From Rhodococcus yunnanensis NBRC 103083 (GTDB lineage: Bacteria > Actinomycetota > Actinomycetes > Mycobacteriales > Mycobacteriaceae), in NCBI RefSeq assembly GCF_001895005.1, contig NZ_BCXH01000001.1, positions 62,001 through 126,000 on the forward strand: a stretch of 64,000 nucleotides of DNA. Direction: 5' to 3'. Positions within the stretch are counted from its first letter, which is position 1. Every line of letters starts with the position of its first letter. A program made the translations under genes and the position numbers. Shown piece by piece: positions 53,364 to 61,847 of this stretch. Under the pieces are notes generated by a model. It was not told the DNA's origin. It was given only the letters and a program-made list of their open reading frames with translations, and did no database searches.

Positions 53364-53418
53364 GAGGACATTTCTACCAGCTCACGGACCCGAGTTGCAG
53401 GGACACAGGTCTTAATGT

Positions 53419-53463
53419 TCAATGTCAAACATTGACGCTGAACAGCAGACTTTCTCGAATAGT
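53419..53463. promoter_or_regulatory. Inverted repeat and shared AGACTTTCTCGA motif upstream of the amidase
   Basis: TCAATG-TCAAA-CATTGA (53419-53435) is a perfect 6-bp inverted repeat of the size bound by FadR-type GntR proteins. AGACTTTCTCGAATAGT (53447-53463) follows it; nearly the same sequence recurs at 57258-57273 beside the PucR gene, suggesting one regulator acts at both promoters. Confidence 0.6.
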
Positions 53464-53508
53464 CAGATGTTCGCGATCAGCACTCAGCCGCACTGACGAA
53501 GGATGTCC

Positions 53509-54993
53509 ATGCCGATCACCGATCTCGCCGAGTTGACCGTTGCTGCCGCCCACAGCGCGTACCAGGACGGATCGCTCACCGTCCGCGAAGTTGTGCAGTA
53601 CTACTTGGATCGCATCGAGGCGGTCGATCGATCCGGTCCGCACCTCAATTCCGTGATCACCGTCGCCGACGGTCTCCTCGAGCGTGCCGACGAATTGGAC
53701 GTCGAGTTACGCACATCGGGACAGCTGGTCGGATCCCTCCACGGTGTGCCGATCGTCGTGAAGGATCAGATCGAGACGGCGGGACTGCGGACGACGTTCG
53801 GAAGCGAGGTGGGCGCGAACAACGTGCCCGATGCCGATGCCACCGCGCTGGCTCGATTGATTGCGGCCGGGGCGATCGTGCTCGGTAAGACGACGATGCC
53901 GGATTTCGCGACATCCTGGTTCTCGACGTCGTCGTTGACCGGCGTGACCAAGAACCCGTACGCGCTCGATCGTGACCCGGGTGGGTCCAGCAGCGGCACC
54001 GCCGCCGCCGTGGCTGCGGATCTGGCGCTCGTCGGCATCGGTGAGGACACCGGTGGCTCGATCAGGCTTCCCGCTTCCTTCTGCAATCTTGTCGGGGTGC
54101 GGGTGACTCCAGGCCTGATCAGTCGCACCGGAATGTCGTCATTGGTCAAGACTCAGGACACAGCAGGGCCGATGACCAGAACGGTCGAGGATGCGGCACG
54201 TGTGCTCGACGTTCTCGTCGGTTTCGATCCTGCCGACCCCTATACCGCGTCGTTCGTGGTCGGAGGGTTCGGCGGCAAGTACGTCGACTCGCTCGACTCG
54301 ATTGCACTCGGGGACAGCCGTATCGGAGTCCTGCGCGCGGCATTCGGCGACAACTCGGATCCGGAATGCAAAGAGGTCAACGACGTCGTCGAATCCGCGC
54401 TGACGGAGATGGCGAGTCGCGGTGCGACATTCGTCGATGTGGACATCGATGGATTGTGGGACACGGTGTCGTACACATCGGTGTACACGTCACGGGCACA
54501 CAAGGACATGAACGATTTCCTCGCAACACGCCACGGTCTCGAGGCCAACTCGATCGAGGAGATCCACGAGAGCAAGCGGTACCACCACAAGCTCGACCTG
54601 TTCGAGGCAATCGTGGACAGTCCGGCGTCGCCGGAAGGCGACCCGGAGTACCTCGGCCGACTGCAGGCGCAGGAAAGATTCCAACAGCAGGTCATCGCAC
54701 TCATGGTCGAGCACCGACTCGACGCGATCTGCTTCCCCGATGTGCAGATCGCAGCACCTCGGCACACCGATGTGATGTCGGACCGGTGGACGTGTTTGAC
54801 CTTCCCGACCAACACCGTCATCGCTTCGCAACTGCTGTTTCCGGCGGTGACGGTGCCTGCCGGTTTCACTCCGGGTGGGCTTCCTGTCGGCCTGGAGCTG
54901 ATGGGCATCCCGCACTCCGAATCGACGTTGCTCGGGTTGGCGCACGGGGTCGAGTCGGTCGTCGCCGCTCGTCGGCCCGCATCGCTGCAGTGA
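53509..54993 (+). CDS. Amidase-signature-family amidase
   Basis: 494 residues with the Ser-cisSer-Lys triad: Lys in 'PIVVKDQIE', Ser in 'GGSSSGT' and Ser in 'DTGGSIRLPAS'. It hydrolyses a carboxamide or related C-N bond. ATG 53509 was chosen because GAAGG lies 6 bp upstream; ATG 53503 is too close to it. It overlaps the PxpA-like gene by 1 bp (TGATG). Substrate unknown; neighbours suggest an amide formed in breakdown of an N-containing compound. Confidence 0.87.
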   Translation: MPITDLAELTVAAAHSAYQDGSLTVREVVQYYLDRIEAVDRSGPHLNSVITVADGLLERADELDVELRTSGQLVGSLHGVPIVVKDQIETAGLRTTFGSEVGANNVPDADATALARLIAAGAIVLGKTTMPDFATSWFSTSSLTGVTKNPYALDRDPGGSSSGTAAAVAADLALVGIGEDTGGSIRLPASFCNLVGVRVTPGLISRTGMSSLVKTQDTAGPMTRTVEDAARVLDVLVGFDPADPYTASFVVGGFGGKYVDSLDSIALGDSRIGVLRAAFGDNSDPECKEVNDVVESALTEMASRGATFVDVDIDGLWDTVSYTSVYTSRAHKDMNDFLATRHGLEANSIEEIHESKRYHHKLDLFEAIVDSPASPEGDPEYLGRLQAQERFQQQVIALMVEHRLDAICFPDVQIAAPRHTDVMSDRWTCLTFPTNTVIASQLLFPAVTVPAGFTPGGLPVGLELMGIPHSESTLLGLAHGVESVVAARRPASLQ

Positions 54994-55718
54994 TGATCAC
55001 CCTCAACTCCGACCTCGGAGAATCGTACGGAATTCACTCGTTCGGGCACGACGACGAACTCCTCGAACTGATCGACATCGCCAACATCGCGTGCGGATAC
55101 CACGCCGGGGATCCGGGAGTGATGTGGAACACCGTCGATGCTGCTGTCTCGGCAGGGATTCCTACGGGCGCGCACCCCGGTCTGCCTGATCCCATCGGAT
55201 TCGGACGTCGGGCAATGGTATTGAGCCCCCGCGAGATTCGAGATCTGATTCTGTATCAGGTGGGTGCACTCACCGGGTTCCTCGCCTCACTGGGAGGCAG
55301 CCTCAACCACATCAAACCGCACGGGGCTCTGTACGGAATGTTGGCGACCGACCTGGAAGGGGCACGGGCGCTGTGCGAGGTTGCCGAGCTGTACCAGGTT
55401 CCTGTTCTGGGCATGGCAGGTTCAGCGCACGAGCGCGCTGCAGCAGAACGCGAAGTCCCGTTCGTACGTGAGTTGTACGTCGATATCGACTATCGCGCGG
55501 ACGGCACCTTGGCGATCGGACAGCGAAAGGAACCCGTGTCGCCGTCGCAGATCGAAGCGCGGGTACGCAGTGCGTTGACGTCGGGCACGATCGACACTGT
55601 CGACGGGGGAATGTTGTCGGTGGAATTCGACAGCATCTGTATTCACTCGGACTCGCGCACTGCTGTGGACTCGGCTCGAATAGTGCGAGACGTACGCGCC
55701 GAGATCGCCGTGGAATGA
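54993..55718 (+). CDS. pxpA: LamB/YcsF-family protein (5-oxoprolinase subunit A-like)
   Basis: 241 residues: 'LNSDLGESYG', 'NIACGYHAGDP', 'GAHPGLPDP', 'HIKPHGALYG', hallmark motifs of the YcsF/PxpA family. PxpA works with PxpB and PxpC in ATP-dependent 5-oxoproline cleavage, but no pxpB or pxpC is adjacent, so the partner or substrate may differ. Translationally coupled to the amidase. The gene symbol reflects family only. Confidence 0.82.
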   Translation: MITLNSDLGESYGIHSFGHDDELLELIDIANIACGYHAGDPGVMWNTVDAAVSAGIPTGAHPGLPDPIGFGRRAMVLSPREIRDLILYQVGALTGFLASLGGSLNHIKPHGALYGMLATDLEGARALCEVAELYQVPVLGMAGSAHERAAAEREVPFVRELYVDIDYRADGTLAIGQRKEPVSPSQIEARVRSALTSGTIDTVDGGMLSVEFDSICIHSDSRTAVDSARIVRDVRAEIAVE

Positions 55719-55746
55719 CGCACGCACCGCGGTGTGCCTCCGGTCG

Positions 55747-57228
55747 TCACCCGTGGACGTTGTTGAGTGCTATGTGAACATTGGACCGGTCGTTCGGCGA
55801 GCTCAGACTCAAACCGAGAAGCGACTCGATCTTGGTGATTCGCGAGCGCACCGTGTGACGGTGTGTACCCAGCTGCGCCGCCGTGGGTTGCGCCAATCCG
55901 TGATTGGCGAGGTACGCGCGTAACGTTTCCTCCAGCTCGGTGCCACCTTCGGTCAAGGGGGCGAGAAGCTCGCGGGACCACGCGCGAAGTAGGTCGCGGT
56001 CCACCAGCGTGCTGACGTCCTTGCGCATGAGTTCGTCGTACGTTCGAACTCGTCCGAGCGGCCCTGCGGCACGCCGCGCCTGTTCCACGCCAGTCGAGGC
56101 ATCGTCGAATGCGACTTCGCGACTGATTCCGACGGCGGCCCCTGCTGCTGCCAACGCATCGGACACCCGATCGTAATTGGCGGAGACCGGCAGCAGCACA
56201 ATGACTTCCGACTCCGTCGACGTGCTGTAGCACTGGGTGAGGTCGAGATCCTCCAGAGGTGCTCGGCCGAGCCCCTCGCTTTTCGCCAGCACTACTCGAA
56301 TCGTTCTGCGTGCCAACGGCGATCCGGTGAGCAGATCGGCGACGTCGGCCACCGCGGCGGCAGCACCGGTTCGCGACTGCAGGACGAGTCTGGCGACATG
56401 GTCGTGCACCTTGGTGGAAATCGAACGGGCGATGTTCTCCTGTTCGGCAAGGAGTGTGGTGAGTGTGAGCGCGGTGGGAACGACCGTCCGCGACAATATT
56501 CGTGTCGTTTCCGGCCATCCCGTGGCGAGGTACGACCGCGGTGCACCGTTGATACCCACCGGATGCAGAGCCACGTTCAAGCCGTCGACATCGAGGGTGG
56601 CGGACGCGGCGAGTCCTTTGGGGCGCAGCGCCTCGATCTCCTCTCGCGCCGCAGTGATGAATCGCTGATCCACCGAGGTGGTGGAGTGAACGATATTTCC
56701 GGACGGGTCGATGAGCGCGGCCGAACCTTTCAGGAGTGCGGCCAGCTCGTCGATCACCGCCGTGATGCCGTTGGATCTGCGCGCGCAGGCGAGCAGGCGA
56801 CGCTGCGCGTCGTAGGGGAGCTGGACGGCAGTGCGCTCGGCTGCGGCCACCATTTCCGTGACCGCACGCCCCACGGTGGCGAACGATGTGGAGCGAGGGA
56901 TCGAAATGACCGGCAGATGCACACGGTTGCCCGCCTCGATTATCGAGGGAGGGACCTCCTCGTGCACGCGGTCCACTCCGAGACCCAGCGCGACGGCTCC
57001 GGCAGTGACGAGCCGGTCGACGTAGAGGTTCGTCTCTGCTGTGTCGTGAACCGGGATTGCCTTTCCCGACGTCAGAACGAACTCGCCCCCGTTCAAGTAC
57101 GGCGTTGGATCGAGTAGCTCGGTGAAGGCGATCCAGCGGACCGGAACCGAGAGGTCCGAATCCTTCGAGACGAGGTCGAGGTCCAGATCGCCCCGTTCCA
57201 GCAGGACACGAAGGCTGACGAACTCCAA
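55747..57228 (-). CDS. PucR-family regulator
   Basis: 493 residues: N-terminal PucR sensory domain ('VPVRWIAFTELLDPTPYLNGGEFVLTSG'), a GGDEF-like middle region and a C-terminal PucR HTH ('LRAYLANHGLAQPTAAQLGTHRHTVRSRITKIESLLG'). These proteins activate purine, amino-acid or aromatic catabolic genes. It diverges from the hydrolase/LLM/M19/flavin reductase operon and lies 28 bp from the convergent pxpA gene, so it may regulate both sides. The AGACTTTCTCGA motif lies just upstream of its start. Confidence 0.85.
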   Translation of the reverse strand: MEFVSLRVLLERGDLDLDLVSKDSDLSVPVRWIAFTELLDPTPYLNGGEFVLTSGKAIPVHDTAETNLYVDRLVTAGAVALGLGVDRVHEEVPPSIIEAGNRVHLPVISIPRSTSFATVGRAVTEMVAAAERTAVQLPYDAQRRLLACARRSNGITAVIDELAALLKGSAALIDPSGNIVHSTTSVDQRFITAAREEIEALRPKGLAASATLDVDGLNVALHPVGINGAPRSYLATGWPETTRILSRTVVPTALTLTTLLAEQENIARSISTKVHDHVARLVLQSRTGAAAAVADVADLLTGSPLARRTIRVVLAKSEGLGRAPLEDLDLTQCYSTSTESEVIVLLPVSANYDRVSDALAAAGAAVGISREVAFDDASTGVEQARRAAGPLGRVRTYDELMRKDVSTLVDRDLLRAWSRELLAPLTEGGTELEETLRAYLANHGLAQPTAAQLGTHRHTVRSRITKIESLLGLSLSSPNDRSNVHIALNNVHG

Positions 57229-57626
57229 AGGACAACTTCCTGTTCACTATGGCGAAGAGACTTTCTCGATAGTGACACAGCGTCACTGTGGACGCGACTC
57301 GGTCGCGCTTGGAATTGGGTTCGACCGTGTGCGCGGACGGCGTGTAAGGACGTTCACCCAGGTCCGCGTTCTGCGAAGGACCATGTCCGTCGTGTTAAGA
57401 CTGCGTTTCACCACGTGTCATCGACAGTCAGCAAGTCTCCAGTCCACCCTGGTCAGCTCGATATCGGGACGAACTCGCTGCCATGGTGTGCAGATGCTGG
57501 ATTCCCTATCGACAGAGTGTCGATTGTGGCCGCGTTGTTCACCGGCATAGCTTCTTCCAGGTGTTGACAGCTCGAAGTCGAGTCCTAGTCGACATCGAGT
57601 TCGAACAACGAGGACGGAAGTGTGCA
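57229..57626. promoter_or_regulatory. 398-bp divergent regulatory region, PucR gene / LLM operon
   Basis: It holds AGACTTTCTCGATAGT (57258-57273), shared with the amidase promoter, and CACTAT...ATAGTG flanking part of it. GTGAC-N5-GTCAC follows. Nearer the plus-strand operon, TTGACA (57564-57569) and TAGTCG (57586-57591), 16 bp apart, are a plausible promoter. No gene is supported in the gap. Confidence 0.5.
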
Positions 57627-58466
57627 GTGACTGATTCAAGGACGGTCAACGTCGAACGTGTGTGGGTGGGGCGAACGGCAATGGTGGTTGCCGGCCATCC
57701 TGGCAATCCTGCCCTGCTGCTACTCAACGGTCTTGGGCTGAGCGGTGCCGACTGGCTTCCTCAGATCGTGGCCGCGGCGCAGTCGGGGCGGCAGGTCGTT
57801 GCAGTGGATCGACGGGGCCATGGAGAGTCGCCGTTCGTTCCGGTGGCTGCGTTCGACGAGTTGGTAGCAGATGTCGTCGCAGTGATGGACGGGTTGGATA
57901 TCGGTCAGGCCGACATCTGCGGTCTGTCGCTCGGCGGCACCGAAGCACTTGCTCTAGCGCTGAACTTCCCTGAACGCGTGCGGTCGTTGGTGCTCGCGGA
58001 TACGTTCGCCGAGCTTCCGGTCGACGTGGCCGACGCGCGAATGGAGGGAATGACATCGCTCTTCGACGAGGGCGGGATGTCCGGGCTGGCCGCAACGGTC
58101 GTGGACGGGATGTTGCACTCCGAGCCGAGTCCGAGCCGACGAGCCGAGCTGATCGGTGCCTTCGAAAAACTCGGAGCCACCGCATTCTTCGAACTGATGG
58201 ACGTGCTCTACGGCTGCAGGCTGCAGGCTCGTTTGTCCGAGCTGGCAGTACCGACTCTCGTGCTGGGAGCGTCCGAGGACACTCGAACGCCTGTCGAATC
58301 GATGATGCGACTTACTGCCGACATCCCCGGTGCAGCTTTCCTCGAGATTCCAGAAGCCGGACATTTCCCCCACATCGAACAACCGGACGCCTTCTCGGCG
58401 GCCCTGGTGAACTTCCTGCTGCGCGGATCAGCAGACACGCGTGAATCGAAAGGCGATGAATCATGA
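57627..58466 (+). CDS. Alpha/beta hydrolase, enol-lactonase-like
   Basis: 279 residues: 'LLLNGLGLSGADWLPQI', 'VDRRGHGES', nucleophile 'GLSLGG', acid region 'LGASEDTRTP' and 'EAGHFPHIEQP' histidine. Similar in layout to 3-oxoadipate enol-lactonases and related C-C or ester hydrolases. The GTG at 57627 has GGAAG upstream; the frame extends further without support. First gene of a plus-strand operon with 4-bp overlaps between the next three genes. Confidence 0.78.
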   Translation: MTDSRTVNVERVWVGRTAMVVAGHPGNPALLLLNGLGLSGADWLPQIVAAAQSGRQVVAVDRRGHGESPFVPVAAFDELVADVVAVMDGLDIGQADICGLSLGGTEALALALNFPERVRSLVLADTFAELPVDVADARMEGMTSLFDEGGMSGLAATVVDGMLHSEPSPSRRAELIGAFEKLGATAFFELMDVLYGCRLQARLSELAVPTLVLGASEDTRTPVESMMRLTADIPGAAFLEIPEAGHFPHIEQPDAFSAALVNFLLRGSADTRESKGDES

Positions 58467-59656
58467 TCAAGAATTTCGGAGTTCTCTACGTAGGTAGCGT
58501 CATCGACGGAGACAACATCGGGTTCGACGGGCCCATGCCGTTCGACCGTCGGTACCCACCAGAACGTTTGATGTCGGCCTTCGACGAGGCGTTGACTCTG
58601 GCCCAGCTCAGCGAGCGTCTCGGCTTCTCGACCTTCTGGATGGCAGAGCACCACTACCAGCACGAGGGTTTCGAGTGCATCCCGAATATTCCGTTGCTCA
58701 GTCTGTGGCTTGCTCAGCACACGAAGGACATCAAGTTCGGATGCGGCTTCAACGTACTCCCGACCTGGCATCCCATCCGTCTTGCCGAGGACTACGCGGT
58801 CGTCGACAAGCTCACGAACGGGCGCCTCATCTTCGGGGTCGGCCGCGGATACCACGAACGCGAACTGGTCGGAATGAACCCGCAGACCGTGGGACTCGTG
58901 GACGACGATCGTCGAGCGCTGTTCGAGGAGCAGGTCGAGATTCTCGTCAAGGCCTTCGCCGAGGAGTCGTGGAGCCATCACGGCCGCTTCTACGATCTTC
59001 CCCCTGCCGGTGCAACCCACCGTTTCCGCCCGGTCGAGGAGCTGACGTTGGTCCCACGCCCGAATCACCCGGTGGACATCTGGCAGCCCACCACCAGCGG
59101 CAATCCGCGCGGCGTCGAATTCATGGCCCGCAACGGAATCAAGGGAATGATCGCCGGCATGCCGACGCCGTTCGCAGGTAAGTTCGCCACGATCTACCAG
59201 GAGGCCAACCGCAAAGTCGGACGTGACTTGGAACTGGGGGAGAACCTCGCGGTGGGATTCCGCTGCTACCTCGCGGACACCGAAGAGCAAGCGCGAGAAG
59301 CGCTCCGGCCGATCTACGACGAGTACAGCAAGTTCGGAGCGCCGCTCGGTGTGAACCCGTTCAGCAAGGAACTCATCGCACTGCACGAGAGCAACGGCGA
59401 CACCGTGCCGGGCAACGCGCGAATCATGTCGTTCGACGAGGTCCTGGAGTCCGGCGCCTGGTTCGCCGGGACTGCCGAACAGTTCGTGGACCGCGTCGGC
59501 ACGTTGCAGGACGAACTGCCCGGACTCGAGCACGTCCTGATCAACCTGCACATTCCCGCGTCGCATCGTGAGAACCGAGAGCAGGTCGAGCGCATCGGCC
59601 GCGACGTGTTGCCGCACTTCGGCTCCGTGCCGGTAGCGGCTGGGGTCGGCGCGTGA
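58463..59656 (+). CDS. LLM-class flavin-dependent monooxygenase
   Basis: 397 residues, luciferase-like TIM barrel: 'MPFDRRYPPERLMSAFDEALTLAQLSERLGFSTFWMAEHH', 'GCGFNVLPTWHPIRLAEDYAVVDKLTNGRLIFGVGRGY'. Such two-component monooxygenases use reduced FMN from a partner reductase, which is encoded two genes downstream. Relatives open N-heterocycles (for example uracil by RutA) or oxidise alkanes and sulfonates; the substrate here is unknown. Overlaps the preceding hydrolase (ATGA) and the following M19 gene (GTGA). Confidence 0.85.
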   Translation: MIKNFGVLYVGSVIDGDNIGFDGPMPFDRRYPPERLMSAFDEALTLAQLSERLGFSTFWMAEHHYQHEGFECIPNIPLLSLWLAQHTKDIKFGCGFNVLPTWHPIRLAEDYAVVDKLTNGRLIFGVGRGYHERELVGMNPQTVGLVDDDRRALFEEQVEILVKAFAEESWSHHGRFYDLPPAGATHRFRPVEELTLVPRPNHPVDIWQPTTSGNPRGVEFMARNGIKGMIAGMPTPFAGKFATIYQEANRKVGRDLELGENLAVGFRCYLADTEEQAREALRPIYDEYSKFGAPLGVNPFSKELIALHESNGDTVPGNARIMSFDEVLESGAWFAGTAEQFVDRVGTLQDELPGLEHVLINLHIPASHRENREQVERIGRDVLPHFGSVPVAAGVGA

Positions 59657-60642
59657 GCTCCGCAGCAGTCGATCTGCCCGATGTCGTCGTAGACGGATGC
59701 AACCCCAGTAACTGGGACGACCCGGATATCTTCACCAACCTGCGAAAGGGCGGTGTCACTGTTACCAACGCGACGGTGGCGATCTGGGAGGGCTTCGAGG
59801 ACTCCGCCGACGAGGTGTCGAAATGGCTCAAGAGATTTCGGCAGAGAAGTGATGAGATCGTCCAGATTCGGACGGTCGAGGATATCGCCGAGGCGCAGAG
59901 GTCCGGCCGAGCCGGCATCATCCTGGGGTGGCAGAATCTGGCACCGATCGAGAACGACTACGAACGGCTCGAAATCTTTGCCGAGGTCGGTGTCCGTATC
60001 GTGCAGCTCGCCTACAATCTGCGCAATCTCGTGGCCAACGGATGCTACGAGAGGGCCGACGACGGGCTCAGTAAGTTCGGTGTGGGTACGGTTCGCAAAC
60101 TCAACGAACTCGGCATGCTGATCGACCTGTCGCATGTCGGTGACCGTAGCTCGATGGAAGCGATCGAGCTCTCCACATCGCCTGTAGCAGTGACGCATTC
60201 GAACAGAAGGTCGTTCAAGGAGGGTGCGCGTAACAAGCCGGACGATCTGATTCGCGCGTTGGTCGACAACGGCGGTGTCATCGGTGCGAACGCATTTCCT
60301 CGGTTCCTGCCGCGTGAGTTCGACTCGACCATCGAGGATTTCCTCGACGCCATCGAGAACTTGGTCGAGCTCGCGGGAATCGATCACGTGGGCATCGCAA
60401 GTGACTTCTGTGAGGGCCACGACATGGAGTACTGGCACTACCTGCGCCGACTGCACGGGAAGATCCCAGGCGATCCACCGGCGGTGCCGCGTCCGGATCC
60501 GGCGATCAGTGGACTGGACACGGCCAGCGACATGCCGGCCGTCGCCCACGGGTTGCGTGAGCGTGGTTACGCCGATCATGAGGTACGAAAGATCATGGGG
60601 GAGAATTGGGTCCGGCTGTACGGAACTGTGTGGACGCAGTGA
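59653..60642 (+). CDS. M19 membrane-dipeptidase homologue with altered metal motif
   Basis: 329 residues of the renal-dipeptidase/amidohydrolase fold. The later metal histidines are present in 'LIDLSHVGDRS' and 'VAVTHSNRRS', with 'GIDHVGIASDF' at the C-terminal side. The N-terminal H-x-D motif reads 'DGCNPSN' and the bridging Glu region reads 'ILGWQNLAP' (Gln in place of Glu), so the binuclear zinc site looks changed. It may bind one metal and hydrolyse a non-peptide amide. GTG start overlaps the LLM stop. Confidence 0.78.
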   Translation: MSSAAVDLPDVVVDGCNPSNWDDPDIFTNLRKGGVTVTNATVAIWEGFEDSADEVSKWLKRFRQRSDEIVQIRTVEDIAEAQRSGRAGIILGWQNLAPIENDYERLEIFAEVGVRIVQLAYNLRNLVANGCYERADDGLSKFGVGTVRKLNELGMLIDLSHVGDRSSMEAIELSTSPVAVTHSNRRSFKEGARNKPDDLIRALVDNGGVIGANAFPRFLPREFDSTIEDFLDAIENLVELAGIDHVGIASDFCEGHDMEYWHYLRRLHGKIPGDPPAVPRPDPAISGLDTASDMPAVAHGLRERGYADHEVRKIMGENWVRLYGTVWTQ

Positions 60643-61817
60643 CCTCGGTCGATAAGGCCGAGGATCGAATACCCGAGGTCGACGGTCACCGGTTCGAGGA
60701 GGTGATGGCACACTACCCGACCGGTGTCGCGGTAGTAACCAGTCGTGATGCGCTGGACCGGCCGATCGGTGTCGTCAGCCCGGTTCTCGCAGTGCTGTCG
60801 ACGGATCCTCCGCTGATCGGGATACAACTCGATCCAACGGCGGCGGGCTACCTTCGACTCACGGACAACGATCGATTCTGTGTCAATATCATCGGCACCG
60901 GTCACGACGAGGCGTCTCGGGTATTTCGGACGGAGAACTCGGACAATCTCGCGGACATCGATTGGGTGCCTTCGGTATCCGGATCCCCGATCATTTCCGG
61001 AAGTTCCGGATGGATCGACTGCCGCGCAATCCAGGTCCACGACACCGGAAACCGGAAACTCCTGGTGTGCCGAGTGCTCGAAGTCGAGACCAACGCTACC
61101 GGTCTGCCTCTGCTCTTCTTCCGAGGCGGCCGTGGCGGATTCGATCCGCGGGTGTCGATTCTGCCGAGTTCGCCAGGTCTGAGCGAGCACATCGCACTCG
61201 CCGGGCGGGGCGCGAAGATCATGGAGGCTGCTGCCGACGAAGCCGGCATCGAAGTGATCGCAATGGCCCGCACCGGCAGTTCGATGAGCATCATCGCCAG
61301 TGCAGCTCCTCGCGGCGCGGTGGCGACGACCGTGGTCGGCAGGCGCTTTCCCTTCGTTCCTCCGTACGGCACGTTGTTCCTGGCCGGCGCGGACGATCGG
61401 AATCGCGAGGCATGGTTCGACGAGCTTGCCGAACCACCGTCGAACATCGAGCGCGAAGAAATGCTGGCGCGCGTTGCGCGGGCGAGTGCCAGAGGATGGT
61501 CCATAGCGCTGTCGGGGCCGACGCACTCCGCGGTGGATCGGTTGATCGAGGCGTATACCCGCGGACCGGTCACGCCGACGTTGGACCGCCAATTACGTTC
61601 CGGCATAGCATCACTCGGTTACTTCTACGATCCGCCGGACGAGGATCTCATCGACTCCGCATCGGTACGGATGATCTGTGTCCCGGTGCCGGGAGTCGGG
61701 TCCGAACCACTCGTTCAATTGGCTGTGCACTCGCTCGCACAGGACATCACTGTCTCGGATCTGCCTGCGCTGAAGGCCATTCTCACCCGCGCAGCAGCCC
61801 AGATGAATACCACCTGA
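60639..61817 (+). CDS. Flavin reductase with an extra C-terminal domain
   Basis: 392 residues, twice the size of a usual two-component flavin reductase. Residues 1-165 are the FMN-binding split barrel ('MAHYPTGVAVVTS', 'RFCVNIIG', then 'GGRGGFDPR'). Residues about 180-390 resemble the effector domain of IclR regulators ('IEVIAMARTGSSMSIIASAAPRG', 'FPFVPPYGTLFLA', 'RGWSIALSG'), without an HTH. It probably supplies FMNH2 to the LLM monooxygenase. GTG 60639 overlaps the M19 stop (GTGA). Confidence 0.75.
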   Translation: MTSVDKAEDRIPEVDGHRFEEVMAHYPTGVAVVTSRDALDRPIGVVSPVLAVLSTDPPLIGIQLDPTAAGYLRLTDNDRFCVNIIGTGHDEASRVFRTENSDNLADIDWVPSVSGSPIISGSSGWIDCRAIQVHDTGNRKLLVCRVLEVETNATGLPLLFFRGGRGGFDPRVSILPSSPGLSEHIALAGRGAKIMEAAADEAGIEVIAMARTGSSMSIIASAAPRGAVATTVVGRRFPFVPPYGTLFLAGADDRNREAWFDELAEPPSNIEREEMLARVARASARGWSIALSGPTHSAVDRLIEAYTRGPVTPTLDRQLRSGIASLGYFYDPPDEDLIDSASVRMICVPVPGVGSEPLVQLAVHSLAQDITVSDLPALKAILTRAAAQMNTT

Positions 61818-61847
61818 TCCATTCCTCCCCATAGAAGCGACAAGCAC

